From Ruegeria arenilitoris (lineage in GTDB: Bacteria; Pseudomonadota; Alphaproteobacteria; Rhodobacterales; Rhodobacteraceae), in assembly GCF_013030265.1 (NCBI RefSeq), contig NZ_WPZQ01000012.1, positions 111,935-175,934 on the forward strand: a DNA stretch of 64,000 nucleotides, written 5' to 3'. The position numbers and the translations under genes are program-made. The number at the start of each line of letters is the position of its first letter. The first letter of the stretch is position 1. The notes under the pieces were generated by a model, which had not been told where the DNA came from, ran no database searches, and saw nothing but the letters and a program-made list of their open reading frames with translations. This document shows positions 46,562-56,440 of the stretch, one piece after another.

Positions 46562-47767
46562 ATGCTTTGGGATGCTCTGACGCTGCAGCTTGGCTATAAC
46601 GCCACGCTGGTGGCGGTTGGTGCCACGTTGCTTGGTATTTCTGCTGGCGTGACGGGTACATTTCTTTTCCTGCGCAAGCGGGCTCTGGTCAGCGATGCCA
46701 TCAGCCACGCGACGTTGCCGGGTGTGTGTATCGCCTTCATGATCCTGGTCGCACTGGGGGGTGACGGGCGCAATCTGCTCGGGTTGCTGGCTGGCTCTGC
46801 AATCTCGGCCTGGATTGGTCTGGTTGCGATGAACTGGCTCACCCGCCATACGCGTTTGGCAGAAGATGCCGCGATAGGCGCGATCCTGTCGGTGTTCTTT
46901 GGTTTAGGTATCGTGCTTCTGACAGTGATCCAGACAATGGGCGTGGGCCGTCAGGCCGGCCTAGAAGGTTTCCTGTTGGGATCGACTGCGGGCATGCTTT
47001 GGGCTGATGCACTGATCATCGCATTTGGTGGCGCAGCTACGCTGGTTTTGGTGATGATCATCCGACGCCCCATGATGATGGTGGCCTTTGATCCAGAATA
47101 TGCTGCCGCTCGCGGTTTGCCCGTGCATCGCATCGACCTTGCCATGATGGGGCTGGTCATGGCTGTGACGGTGGTTGGCCTGAAGATTGTAGGTCTGATC
47201 CTGATCGTGGCGCTTTTGATCATTCCACCCGTGACGGCACGCTTCTGGACCCAGCGCGCGGATCGCGTTGTGCTGCTTTCTGGTCTGGCTGGCGGCCTTG
47301 CTGGATATATTGGGGCGGCGTTGTCGGCTTCGGCACCGAATTTGCCGACCGGCCCGATCATCGTTCTGGTCAGTTTTGCCTTCTTTGCCCTGTCGCTGTT
47401 CTTTGCCCCCGTTCGTGGCGTATTGGCTGCGGTTCTGCGCCATTTGCGGTTTCAACGCCGGGTTCATATCCGGCAAGGGTTGTTGGCACTCGCACAAGGC
47501 CAGAAGATCTATGAGCCTTTGACCCTGCGCCTTTTGCGGCGTGAGGGGATGGTTCGCGCCGATGGTGTTGCGACCGATACCGGAAAAGCGCGCGCGGCCA
47601 AAGCGCTGCGCGACGAAAAACGCTGGGAGATCGTGCGCGCTGATCAGGCCCATGAAGCCACCGCTGCGCTCTATGACGGTCTACGCGATATCGAGACTGT
47701 TCTGACCCAAGACCAGATCACGGAAATCGACCGCCGCATTGGTGGCCCGCAGGAGGTTCGGCCATGA
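46562..47767 (+). CDS. Metal ABC transporter permease with C-terminal regulatory-like extension
   Basis: This 401-residue protein has an ABC-3 family membrane part (about 1-290) with RKRALVSDAISHATLPG and a late IIPPVTARFW motif. About 110 extra cytoplasmic residues include YEPLTLRLLRREGMVRADGVATDTGKARAAKALRDEKRWEIVR. This looks like the winged-helix plus dimerisation segment of DtxR/MntR-like proteins and ends EIDRRIGGPQEVRP. The second permease lacks it. The extension could sense metal or modulate assembly. Confidence 0.92.
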   Translation: MLWDALTLQLGYNATLVAVGATLLGISAGVTGTFLFLRKRALVSDAISHATLPGVCIAFMILVALGGDGRNLLGLLAGSAISAWIGLVAMNWLTRHTRLAEDAAIGAILSVFFGLGIVLLTVIQTMGVGRQAGLEGFLLGSTAGMLWADALIIAFGGAATLVLVMIIRRPMMMVAFDPEYAAARGLPVHRIDLAMMGLVMAVTVVGLKIVGLILIVALLIIPPVTARFWTQRADRVVLLSGLAGGLAGYIGAALSASAPNLPTGPIIVLVSFAFFALSLFFAPVRGVLAAVLRHLRFQRRVHIRQGLLALAQGQKIYEPLTLRLLRREGMVRADGVATDTGKARAAKALRDEKRWEIVRADQAHEATAALYDGLRDIETVLTQDQITEIDRRIGGPQEVRP

Positions 47768-48693
47768 GCGGAGAAGAATTTGTCCCGCTGTCTCTCACGC
47801 CGATGCTGATCGGGACATTTGCGGCAATTGCCTGCGCTTTGCCCGGCAACTTTCTGGTGCTGCGCAAGCAGGCGCTGATCGGGGATGCGATCAGTCATGT
47901 GGTGCTACCTGGTATTGTCGTTGCGTTCCTGCTGACCGGCGCAATTTCAACCTGGCCCATGATGCTGGGCGCTGCAGGGGCCGCTGTGGTTGCCGTCGTT
48001 CTGATCGAAGCCATTCGAAGGCTGGGTCAGATCGAACCGGGGGCGGCGATGGGTGTTGTATTCACCACAATGTTTGCGGCAGGGGTCCTGCTGCTGGAGC
48101 AAACCGATACCTCGACCGTCCATCTGGACGTGGAACATGCGTTATACGGTAACCTCGAAAGCCTGATCTGGCTGGATGCAACGGGCTGGCCCTCTTTATG
48201 GGACCTAGAGGCGCTGGCGGGCCTTCCGCCAGAACTGCCCCGAATTGCGTTGACGCTTGCAGGGGTAATCCTATTCACTTGGCTGTTCTGGCGACCACTC
48301 AAGATATCAACCTTTGACGAGGGCTTTGCCCGCACCATCGGGATCCGGACGGGAGCGTTGGGCATGGCTTTGGTTATCGTCGCGGCCATTGCTGCAGTTG
48401 CCGCCTTTGATGCTGTGGGCTCGATCATCGTGATCGCCATGTTCATTTGTCCGCCTGCGGCTGCGCGCATGATGACCAACAGGCTTGAGGCGCAGATTGC
48501 GTGGAGCGTTGTGTTTGCCATTGTCTCGGCCGTGTCGGGTTATGTACTGGCGGGCTATGGACCCTTGTGGCTGGGCGGGGCCGATGCAGTGAGCGCTGCG
48601 GGAATGATCGCTACGATGTCCGGGCTTATTCTGGCAACAGCGGCGGTATTTGGTCCGTGTCGAACCCGCGCTGGCGCCCCATCCGGGGCTTGA
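47764..48693 (+). CDS. Metal ABC transporter permease, second subunit
   Basis: This 309-residue ABC-3 permease has eight or nine transmembrane segments and the pairs RKQALIGDAISHVVLPG, LGQIEPGAAMGVVFTTMFA and the late MFICPPAAARMM motif. Its start overlaps the previous permease stop by 4 bp. It lacks the C-terminal extension of its partner, so the two permeases form an asymmetric channel. Confidence 0.94.
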   Translation: MSGEEFVPLSLTPMLIGTFAAIACALPGNFLVLRKQALIGDAISHVVLPGIVVAFLLTGAISTWPMMLGAAGAAVVAVVLIEAIRRLGQIEPGAAMGVVFTTMFAAGVLLLEQTDTSTVHLDVEHALYGNLESLIWLDATGWPSLWDLEALAGLPPELPRIALTLAGVILFTWLFWRPLKISTFDEGFARTIGIRTGALGMALVIVAAIAAVAAFDAVGSIIVIAMFICPPAAARMMTNRLEAQIAWSVVFAIVSAVSGYVLAGYGPLWLGGADAVSAAGMIATMSGLILATAAVFGPCRTRAGAPSGA

Positions 48694-48973
48694 CGTGGCG
48701 CTTTCTTGCCACCCCGTCTCTGCGGAGATAGGCCGATAATTGCCAAGTTTGAACTGCGGTGAAAGCTTAACGAGATTTGTCGATCTGCTCGTGTTATAAC
48801 TAGTTCAATTGTTAATGAACGACCACCACTCACTTCGGATCGTTCGGATGATTGCGGAACTGTGAGCCTACGATTTGTTAGCCTGCCGCAATCATCCGGA
48901 CGCCCCCCTCCCGCTAAAATACAATCCTCAAACCGGTGGCAGAATCGCGTCGGGTCGTGCTAGGTCTAGCGGT

Positions 48974-50839
48974 ATGGTGCAGGCGAACCCCAATATCAGC
49001 GAAAATCGACCGGTAATCCGGCAACTCGACGATGCGGCAATCAACCGTATCGCTGCCGGTGAAGTCGTGGAGCGCCCGGCATCCGCCGTCAAGGAACTGG
49101 TGGAAAATGCCATAGATGCCGGCGCGACCAGAATCGCCATCGATATCGCCGATGGCGGCAAAACCCTGATCCGCGTAACCGATGATGGATGTGGGATCTC
49201 AGCAGCAGATTTGCCGCTGGCCTTGTCGCGTCATGCAACCTCCAAGATCGATGGCTCGGACCTTCTGAACATTCACACTTTCGGATTTCGTGGTGAGGCC
49301 TTGCCATCGCTGGGTGCCGTCGGTCGACTAACGATCACAAGTCGCGCTGCTGGGGGCGAAGCCGCCTCAATCCGCGTGGCAGGTGGCAAGATGGAAGCGG
49401 TGAAACCAGCCGCCCTTCGCAGCGGAACGGTGGTTGAGCTGCGCGATCTGTTCTTTGCCACACCCGCCCGTTTGAAATTCATGCGTACGGATCGGGCCGA
49501 AGCGCAGGCGATTTCGGATACAGTCAAGCGTCTGGCCATGGCGGAACCCTCTGTCACCTTTACCCTGCGCGATGTCTCGGGCGGAGGAGAAGGGCGCGTC
49601 GTCTTTCGGGCCGATCGCGAGAATGGAGACCTGTTTGATGCGCTGCACGCCCGGCTAGCCCGTGTGCTGGGCCGCGAATTCGCCGAGAATGCCTTGCAGA
49701 TCGACGCCACGCGCGAGGGCATTCGCCTCTATGGCTATGCTGCATTGCCAACCTATTCGCGTGGCGCGGCAGTGGCACAGTACCTGTTTGTGAACGGGCG
49801 GCCTGTCCGGGACAAAATGCTGACCGGAGCTTTGCGCGCGGCCTATTTCGATTTCCTCAGCCGGGACCGCCATCCGGCTGCCGCCTTGTTCATCGATTGT
49901 GATCCGACTCTGGTAGATGTGAATGTCCATCCTGCCAAATCCGAGGTCAGATTTCGCGATCCCGGGCTTGCGCGTGGATTGATCGTTTCAGCCCTGCGGC
50001 ACGCATTGGCGGATGCGGGCCACCGCGCGTCTTCGACCGTCGCCAATGCAACGCTCGGGGCGATGCGGCCCGAACCAGCCTCCCCCGGTCCGGCGCGGGT
50101 GTATCAGATGGATCGCCCTTCGCCCGCAGCTCGACAGGTCGCGTTTCAGGCGCAGTCTCCGGGATTTGCCGAATTGTCGAATGACTACAGCGGCAGAGTG
50201 ATCGAACCGGTTCCTGCCCCCGACCCGATCGCTGAGGTGCACGAACCTACGGCCAGCGATCTGCCGCTTGGTGCAGCACGTGGGCAGGTTCATGAAAACT
50301 ATATCATTGCCCAGACCGCAGACGGCATGGTGATCGTTGATCAGCACGCAGCCCATGAACGGCTGGTCTATGAAAAGCTCAAAACTCAGATGGCTGAGAA
50401 TGGAGTCGCAGCGCAGGCGTTGCTGATCCCAGAAATTGTCGAGCTGTCCGAAGGCGATTGCGCGCGGCTGATGGCAGTCACGGCTGACCTGACCCGCCTA
50501 GGATTGACCATCGAACCATTTGGAGGCGGCGCGGTGGCAGTGCGCGAAACTCCTGCCATCCTGGGCGAAGTTGATGCGCGCGCAATGGTTCTGGATATCC
50601 TCGATGAACTTGCCGATCAGGGTGAAAGCCAGACGGTGCAGGCCCGGATCGAGGCGATCCTCAGCCGGGTGGCTTGCCATGGCTCGGTACGTTCGGGTCG
50701 CCGGATGCGAGCCGAAGAAATGAACGCCCTGTTGCGCGAAATGGAGGCAACGCCCCATTCCGGTCAATGCAACCACGGACGACCTACATATGTGGAATTG
50801 AAACTGAGCGATATCGAACGGCTGTTCGGGCGTAGTTGA
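48974..50839 (+). CDS. mutL: DNA mismatch repair protein MutL
   Basis: This 621-residue protein has an N-terminal GHKL ATPase ([44 protein letters not shown]) and a C-terminal dimerisation/endonuclease domain. The endonuclease carries the nuclease motif [23 protein letters not shown] and [11 protein letters not shown]. This is the latent-nicking type of MutL found in bacteria without MutH. The start at 48974 replaces an upstream extension without a ribosome site. It lies alone between the metal operon and rmuC. Confidence 0.97.
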   Translation: MVQANPNISENRPVIRQLDDAAINRIAAGEVVERPASAVKELVENAIDAGATRIAIDIADGGKTLIRVTDDGCGISAADLPLALSRHATSKIDGSDLLNIHTFGFRGEALPSLGAVGRLTITSRAAGGEAASIRVAGGKMEAVKPAALRSGTVVELRDLFFATPARLKFMRTDRAEAQAISDTVKRLAMAEPSVTFTLRDVSGGGEGRVVFRADRENGDLFDALHARLARVLGREFAENALQIDATREGIRLYGYAALPTYSRGAAVAQYLFVNGRPVRDKMLTGALRAAYFDFLSRDRHPAAALFIDCDPTLVDVNVHPAKSEVRFRDPGLARGLIVSALRHALADAGHRASSTVANATLGAMRPEPASPGPARVYQMDRPSPAARQVAFQAQSPGFAELSNDYSGRVIEPVPAPDPIAEVHEPTASDLPLGAARGQVHENYIIAQTADGMVIVDQHAAHERLVYEKLKTQMAENGVAAQALLIPEIVELSEGDCARLMAVTADLTRLGLTIEPFGGGAVAVRETPAILGEVDARAMVLDILDELADQGESQTVQARIEAILSRVACHGSVRSGRRMRAEEMNALLREMEATPHSGQCNHGRPTYVELKLSDIERLFGRS

Positions 50840-50896
50840 TCCAATTTCCTTACCCGGGTATGAAGGGTAAAACAAAACAAGAACAAATGAGCTGAC

Positions 50897-52135
50897 ATGA
50901 TCGAGATTGCAGGCAACCAGTATAGTTTGAATGACCCGGTGGTCATGGCGGTTCTGATCGGGGCCGGTGCGCTGCTGCTGATTCTGATGTTGTTGTTTCT
51001 ATCCCTGCGCGCGGCCAACAGGTCTGCGCGAATGGCCGAGCCTCTGGCACGGCAGATGGCACATCTGGGACAGCACGTTCAGCAATTGGGTCAGGGACAA
51101 GATCAGTTGCGCGGTGGGTTGCAGCAGGTTTCAGATACACAAGCCAATGCACATGTGCAGGTGATCCAGACCGTCGAGTCGCGGCTGTCCTCGGTGCAGC
51201 AGCAGATGAATGATCGTTTGGCAGACAACGCGATGAAATCGGCGCGCGCGCTGGCCGAGATGCAGGAACGGATGAAGGAATCCCTGCATGGATCCTCGAA
51301 GCAGACCGCTACTTCTTTGACGCAGTTGCAGGAGCGACTGGCCGCCATCGACAAAGCGCAGGACAACATCACCAAGCTGTCAGGCGACGTGTTGTCCCTG
51401 CAGGATATCCTGTCCAACAAACAGACCCGTGGTGCGTTTGGCGAAATCCAGCTGAACGACATCGTGTCCAAGGCTTTGCCGACAGACAGTTTCTCGCTTC
51501 AGGCGACACTGTCAAATGGCCGTCGCGCCGACTGTCTGATCCATCTTCCAAACCCGCCCGGGCCTATCGTGATCGACAGTAAGTTCCCGCTTGAGGCGTA
51601 TGAAGCACTGATCGGGTCCACAAATGACATGGAGCTGAAAGCAGCGGTTCAGATGTTTCGCAGCACCGTTCGCAAGCACATCACCGATATCTCGGAGAAA
51701 TATATCCTTGATGGGGAAACAGCCGATGGTGCGTTGATGTTTTTGCCATCCGAGGCGGTCTATGCCGAGCTGCATGCCAAGTTTCCGGAACTGGTTCAGG
51801 AGAGCTTTGCCAAACGCGTCTGGATCGTTTCACCCACCACTTGCATGGCAACCCTGAATACGATGCGCGCGATCCTCAAGGATGCAAGAATGCGGGAGCA
51901 GGCGGGTGCAATCCGCAAGGAGTTGGGGATGTTGCACAAGGATGTTGACCGTCTCGGTGATCGTGTCAGCAATCTTGATCGGCACTTTGGACAGGCGGCC
52001 AAGGATATTTCAGAGATCAAGATCAGCGCGGAAAAAGCTGGCCGCCGCGCTCAGCGTCTGGACAATTTCGATTTCGAAGAGCTTGCCCCGGATGAACACC
52101 CGAACGTGGTTCCGCTGGGTAAAACCGAGGGCTGA
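50897..52135 (+). CDS. rmuC: DNA recombination protein RmuC homologue
   Basis: This 412-residue protein has an N-terminal transmembrane helix (about 14-37) and a long coiled coil rich in Gln and Glu (about 50-170). The RmuC nuclease-like core has GAFGEIQLNDIVSKALP, VIDSKFPLEAYEAL and FLPSEAVYAELHAKFPELV. The family limits inversion of short inverted repeats and is thought to act in DNA or chromosome maintenance. Confidence 0.93.
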   Translation: MIEIAGNQYSLNDPVVMAVLIGAGALLLILMLLFLSLRAANRSARMAEPLARQMAHLGQHVQQLGQGQDQLRGGLQQVSDTQANAHVQVIQTVESRLSSVQQQMNDRLADNAMKSARALAEMQERMKESLHGSSKQTATSLTQLQERLAAIDKAQDNITKLSGDVLSLQDILSNKQTRGAFGEIQLNDIVSKALPTDSFSLQATLSNGRRADCLIHLPNPPGPIVIDSKFPLEAYEALIGSTNDMELKAAVQMFRSTVRKHITDISEKYILDGETADGALMFLPSEAVYAELHAKFPELVQESFAKRVWIVSPTTCMATLNTMRAILKDARMREQAGAIRKELGMLHKDVDRLGDRVSNLDRHFGQAAKDISEIKISAEKAGRRAQRLDNFDFEELAPDEHPNVVPLGKTEG

Positions 52136-52155
52136 TTTCGAACTAAATGCCCGGA

Positions 52156-52923
52156 TTAGACCTTTAGTGCAGCGGTCGCCGCATTGGTGACATTTGCCAT
52201 GGCTGCCAGATAAGGCGCAGGTCCATGGCTGATCCGCGCGACGCCGAGATCAGCAAGAGTGGCGTGATCCGGAGCCTGCCCGATCTGCATGATATTGACC
52301 GGCAATGGGGCTTCTGCACAGAAATTGCCGATCAGTTCGGGTGTGATCAGTCCGGGGACGAATATCCCGTTTGCTCCTGCATCCGCATAGGACTGGGCGC
52401 GGGTCTGTGCCTCCTTCATTAGATCAGCATGCTCTTCGGGTTTGCTGCCCTGGAAGAAAACATCGGTTCGGGCATTGATGAATAGTGGGATGCCCTTAGC
52501 GTCGGCCACACGACGCAAGGTTGCAATGCGATCGGCCTGATCTGATGCAGAGCGCAATCCGACTTCACCAATCAAACGGTCCTCGAAATTGACCCCAATC
52601 GCGCCCGCGGAAATGACCTGTTCAATATTGTTAGCCAGCGTGTCGAGGTCCTCTGCAAAACCAGCCTCAAAGTCAAAGCTGACGGGCAGATCTACCGAAC
52701 CAACCATGCGTTCGAGGATTTGCGTGGCAAAAGAAAGCGGCATGTCCTGGCCATCCTTGTAACCCTGTGCCGCTGCCAGTGACCAACTGCCCGTTGCAAT
52801 AGCCAAAGCGCCGGCTTTGCTGATGGCTTGCGCACTGCCTGCATCCCAAGCGTTGTAAAGGATCAGCGGTTTTCCAGGCTGATGCAGCGCTGCGAAATTG
52901 CGCGCCTTGTCGGATTGAGTCAT
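52156..52923 (-). CDS. Isocitrate lyase / PEP mutase family protein
   Basis: This 255-residue TIM barrel of the PEP mutase superfamily has LYNAWDAGSAQAI, SFDFEAGF (metal-site Asp), VNFEDRL and NARTDVFF. The catalytic Cys loop of isocitrate lyase is not present. Likely actions are C-C or C-P bond chemistry on a 2-oxo or 2-methylcitrate-like acid, but the substrate cannot be given. Its start overlaps the ada stop by 4 bp (ATGA), an odd pairing with an alkylation-repair gene. Confidence 0.88.
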   Translation of the reverse strand: MTQSDKARNFAALHQPGKPLILYNAWDAGSAQAISKAGALAIATGSWSLAAAQGYKDGQDMPLSFATQILERMVGSVDLPVSFDFEAGFAEDLDTLANNIEQVISAGAIGVNFEDRLIGEVGLRSASDQADRIATLRRVADAKGIPLFINARTDVFFQGSKPEEHADLMKEAQTRAQSYADAGANGIFVPGLITPELIGNFCAEAPLPVNIMQIGQAPDHATLADLGVARISHGPAPYLAAMANVTNAATAALKV

Positions 52924-53990
52924 GCAGGATGCCTTTCTTTCGGGGCGTAGTGCCGTTCCAGTTCGATGAGTTTTTGTTTGCGCCAAAGGCCGCCGCCATA
53001 CCCGGTCAGCGTACCGTCAGCCCCCAGAACACGGTGACAGGGGATAATGATCGCAATCTGATTTGCCCCGTTTGCGCGCGCGACAGCCCGAACCGCATCA
53101 GGTCGTCCAAGGCGGCGCGCGATATCCGAATAAGACTGCGTGGTCCCAGCAGGCAGTGTTTGCAGAATGCGCCATACCGCTTTGGTGAATTCAGTGCCGT
53201 GCAGTGCAAGTGGTAGATCGAACTGGGCTGAGCGGCCCTGAAAAAACGCCTCTAGCTGCGCTTCGGCCTGGTCGGTTGGTGCGAAACGGCCAAAACCCAG
53301 TGACCCTTTGCAGGCCTCGTGGATCCGTTTCAGCTCGGAAGGCAGCGCTTTGCGATCGGCAAATTCAAGCAGGTGAAGGTGACCCGGATCGCTGATCGCA
53401 ATCATCGCACCCAAAGGCGTGTCGAACCAATCAGCCCGCAGCATCGCATTGGCTTTGAAAGCACCGGGCGGCAAACCCAGCAGCTTTGCGAAAGCCACGC
53501 GAAAGGCTGCCGGAGAGTCAAATCCCGCCTCAAGCTGCGCATCGATGACTTTTCCACCCTGTGCCAGAGTGGTCAAACCTGCCTGCAACCGAGCTTGTCG
53601 TGCCATGTCCAGGAAGGTGGTGCCGAAATGGCGTTTAAAGGCACGGCGGATGGTAGAAGGGTCATGACCCATTGCAACGATGTCAGCTTCGCGCCAGCGA
53701 CGGGTAGGATCGGACTCGAGTTTCGCCAGAAGCGATGAAATGGCCGGGTCAGACTGAGCGGCAGGTGCCATCGGGCAGCAGCGTTTGCAGGCTCTAAACC
53801 CCGCATTCAGGCAGTCTGCGATGTTCGCAAAGAACTGGCAGTTCTCACGTTTCGGTTTGCGGGCCGGACAGGTCAGTCGGCAAAACACACCGGTCGAGGT
53901 AACGCCCACGTAAGCGCGCCCATCCCACGAGGGATCGCGCGTCATCAGGGCAGAGTAAAGCGTATCGTCATCGGGCAGATCAAATCTCAT
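52920..53990 (-). CDS. ada: Bifunctional Ada regulator / O6-methylguanine-DNA methyltransferase
   Basis: This 356-residue protein has the N-terminal Zn domain with Cys37, Cys41, Cys68 and Cys71, matching E. coli Ada Cys38/42/69/72 with a one-residue shift. The AraC-type HTH (about 85-170) and the C-terminal O6-alkylguanine transferase follow, with IIPCHRVLGADGTLTGYGGG, where the Cys accepts the alkyl group. Methylated Ada activates its own promoter, so the coupled PEP-mutase-like gene should be induced by alkylation too. Confidence 0.96.
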   Translation of the reverse strand: MRFDLPDDDTLYSALMTRDPSWDGRAYVGVTSTGVFCRLTCPARKPKRENCQFFANIADCLNAGFRACKRCCPMAPAAQSDPAISSLLAKLESDPTRRWREADIVAMGHDPSTIRRAFKRHFGTTFLDMARQARLQAGLTTLAQGGKVIDAQLEAGFDSPAAFRVAFAKLLGLPPGAFKANAMLRADWFDTPLGAMIAISDPGHLHLLEFADRKALPSELKRIHEACKGSLGFGRFAPTDQAEAQLEAFFQGRSAQFDLPLALHGTEFTKAVWRILQTLPAGTTQSYSDIARRLGRPDAVRAVARANGANQIAIIIPCHRVLGADGTLTGYGGGLWRKQKLIELERHYAPKERHPA

Positions 53991-54062
53991 GCCCGGAGGT
54001 TACCCGAATCCGACGCCATTGCGACGCCGGTTTTCGGGCGTTTATTCAAATTTCCGAGAAAC

Positions 54063-54722
54063 TCAGATCCGAAGGAATGGCTGGAACAAACGCGGCATGA
54101 GTTTGGTGAACTTCAACGGCGCGTCAGTCACTGCCAGACAGATGCAGTCTTCTGAGATATCAGCGACGGGCATATGCTCCAGATCCTGATCCGCAATCTC
54201 GACATCACCTCGTGCGAAATGATCAACCTCATCCGAGAACGCGCCCTGCAGAACCATGGTCATCTCGATCCCGCGATGACTGTGATCCGGTACGGCTGCG
54301 CCCGCAGGTATGAACAGCAACCGGGCAGTTGCCTCATTGGTCGTTGGCAGGATCGCTTGTTTGACGCCCATACCAACCGGTCGCCACCGAATGTCGTTCA
54401 CATCTCCGCCGACATAGTCCTGCAATGGAGCGGGCAGCACTGCACATTTCTTATGCGCAGGTTTGGGTGTTGGAGCACCTTGCGAGATCAAAGCCATCGT
54501 TGCCGCAAGCGCGTCCGATCCCATCTGCGCCGTCTGGGCCTGATCTTCCAGAACCTGTCCACCCACGGCCTCAAAGCTTTCAGCCCGTGCGCGGCAGTGG
54601 TCGCAGAGCGACAGATGCGTGGCAACCATCAGGTCAAACGCCTCGGGCAGATTGCCGGCAGCGTAGGCCATCAACAGGTCATCTGTGAGGTGATGTTTTA
54701 TACTCTTGCTCATCGTCGTCAT
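54063..54722 (-). CDS. chrR: Anti-sigma factor ChrR
   Basis: This 219-residue zinc anti-sigma factor has the ZAS motif HLSLCDHC (His36, Cys40, Cys43, with His11 as the fourth ligand), matching Rhodobacter ChrR spacing. A C-terminal cupin domain has ligands in DHSHRGIEMT. In Rhodobacter it holds RpoE until singlet oxygen triggers its turnover. It begins 1 bp after the rpoE stop; an internal ATG at 54713 is an alternative start. Confidence 0.94.
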   Translation of the reverse strand: MTTMSKSIKHHLTDDLLMAYAAGNLPEAFDLMVATHLSLCDHCRARAESFEAVGGQVLEDQAQTAQMGSDALAATMALISQGAPTPKPAHKKCAVLPAPLQDYVGGDVNDIRWRPVGMGVKQAILPTTNEATARLLFIPAGAAVPDHSHRGIEMTMVLQGAFSDEVDHFARGDVEIADQDLEHMPVADISEDCICLAVTDAPLKFTKLMPRLFQPFLRI

Positions 54723-54723
54723 C

Positions 54724-55353
54724 TCAGTTCATCGCGTGGCGCAAGCGATCCAGCGCCAGCCTAATTCGTGATTTGATCGTTCCCAGCGGTAGCCCCGTCT
54801 GAGAGGCAATTTCCCGGTGACTCAGGTCTCCGAAATATGCCTTTTCGATCAGTTCTCTTTGCGCTTCGGGCAAAGCCAGAATGGCCGTTCGAAGCTGTGC
54901 AGTTTCCTGCTGCAATGCGATTACGTCATCCTGTTCCGGTTCCGCTTCCGGACCCCAGTCCAGTTCTTCCGGTTCCGGGCGTCTTTGTTTTCGGATCACG
55001 TCTATTCGTTTGTTCCGCGCAATCGTGAACACCCAGGTGGCGACCGTTGCACGGCTTGGGTCGAATAAGTGCGCCTTGTGCCACAGTGTGGCCATGACCT
55101 CTTGCGCACATTCCTCAGCCGTTGTCGCGTCAGATCCGGACCGGATCAGAAACGCCTTGACGCGTGGGGCGAAGTGCTGAAACAGCTCGGCAAAGGCCGC
55201 CTGATCCTGAGCGTCCCTTATGCGTTTGATGTGGTTCACCCACTCGGCTCTGGTGTCGCAACTCTTTTTTGTTCCGTTCACCGGTTTACCCTTGATGCGT
55301 TTATTTGTGCGCCAAGGTTGCGGAGGCACTGAATCCGCCGCAGGTTCATCCAT
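54724..55353 (-). CDS. rpoE: ECF sigma factor RpoE (singlet-oxygen response type)
   Basis: This 209-residue sigma factor has region 2 (FAELFQHFAPRVKAFLIRSGSD, AQEVMATLWHKAHLFDPSRATVATWVFTIARNKRIDVIRK) and region 4 (ALPEAQRELIEKAYFGDLSHREIASQTGLPLGTIKSRIR). It is paired with ChrR. The start at 55353 was chosen because a TGATCC-N18-TAATGC promoter places transcription initiation near 55378, at or past the upstream ATG at 55380. The N-terminal tail of about 40 residues is longer than usual. Confidence 0.93.
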   Translation of the reverse strand: MDEPAADSVPPQPWRTNKRIKGKPVNGTKKSCDTRAEWVNHIKRIRDAQDQAAFAELFQHFAPRVKAFLIRSGSDATTAEECAQEVMATLWHKAHLFDPSRATVATWVFTIARNKRIDVIRKQRRPEPEELDWGPEAEPEQDDVIALQQETAQLRTAILALPEAQRELIEKAYFGDLSHREIASQTGLPLGTIKSRIRLALDRLRHAMN

Positions 55354-55384
55354 GGTCGCGATGTCAATCTCGGTAAACATAACC

Positions 55385-55414
55385 GCATTACGGGGCCTTG
55401 CCCAAGCCGGATCA
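55385..55414 (-). promoter_or_regulatory. RpoE-type autoregulated promoter of rpoE-chrR
   Basis: On the minus strand, TGATCC (55414-55409), 18 bp, then TAATGC (55390-55385) match the RpoE consensus of Rhodobacter (TGATCC, about 17-18 bp, TAA-rich -10). It lies directly upstream of rpoE and implies autoregulation. Confidence 0.75.
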
Positions 55415-55485
55415 CTTTGAATGCGAATTTTAATCCGGATTGCGATATTCTTCGTAGTGCACCGTAAGGTGTTGCGGAGAAAAGA

Positions 55486-56340
55486 ATGCCATTTGAACAG
55501 TTTGAAAGCACACATGCAGAGGGTGCCGTCATCGGCAACCCCAAACGCTTTCATGACTATGGTTCGCGACTGGACCGCGTCCAGCATATCGCGGCGCATA
55601 CCTACCATGGACGCAAAGGCAATATCGAAAACGCATTTCGCTATTCCATCGACTACATCCTGCTGGATCCGGAGGATCGACCTGCAACCCCGTCTCTGTT
55701 TTCACTGGATCGCGCAAACATCATGGGATGGCGGACCCGGGATCACGGAGGCGATCCAAAGCATGGGCGCGCTGCAAAATGGTTGCGTGAGTGTTTTGAT
55801 GAACTCGCATTTCCCCAACCTGACCGTATCGAGTTGCTGACGCAGCCCCGTGTATTTGGATACGTTTTCAATCCGGTCAGTTTCTGGTTCTGCTTTGACA
55901 GTGATGATCAGCTTTACGCAGTGCTTGCTGAGGTCACCAACACCTACGGAACGCGACATAGCTATCTTTGCTGTAATCCCGACATGTCGCCCATTTTGCC
56001 AACAGACCGCATCATCGCCGATAAACTGATGCATGTATCCCCGTTTCAGAAGATCGAGGGCACATATACGTTCCGCTTTGACTATCGCTCCGACCGCATC
56101 GGTGTGTGGATCGACTACGGTCGTGCGCGGGGGGGGCTGATCGCAACCCTGACAGGATCGAGGTCCGAACTTTCAAACCGCACAATTCTCTGGTCGCTTA
56201 TACGTCGTCCTTTTGGAGCCAGGCGCGCATTTGCTTTGATCTTGTGGCAGGGCCTGCGGCTTTGGATGAAAAAGGCGAAGTTTCGGCCTTTCAGGAAGGC
56301 CCCGGTTCCCAAACAGCCTGTTTCACGATCCCATCGTTAA
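55486..56340 (+). CDS. DUF1365 domain-containing protein
   Basis: This 284-residue protein has the DUF1365 blocks TYHGRKGNIENAFRYSIDYILLD, VFGYVFNPVSFWFCF, EVTNTYGTRHSYL and KLMHVSPFQKIEGTYTFRF. The family usually neighbours FAD-dependent amine-oxidase-like and cyclopropane-fatty-acid-synthase genes linked to membrane-lipid modification; those partners are absent here. It is divergent from rpoE with a GGAG ribosome site, so it may belong to the same oxidative-stress regulon. Confidence 0.9.
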   Translation: MPFEQFESTHAEGAVIGNPKRFHDYGSRLDRVQHIAAHTYHGRKGNIENAFRYSIDYILLDPEDRPATPSLFSLDRANIMGWRTRDHGGDPKHGRAAKWLRECFDELAFPQPDRIELLTQPRVFGYVFNPVSFWFCFDSDDQLYAVLAEVTNTYGTRHSYLCCNPDMSPILPTDRIIADKLMHVSPFQKIEGTYTFRFDYRSDRIGVWIDYGRARGGLIATLTGSRSELSNRTILWSLIRRPFGARRAFALILWQGLRLWMKKAKFRPFRKAPVPKQPVSRSHR

Positions 56341-56440
56341 GATGTATGCGATGCCCCGATTTGTTTGAGTGAGATCAAAGACGCGCATCTGCTTAGCTGT
56401 TTGTGATAAACTGAAATCGCGGACAGAGGAGTTTGAACGC

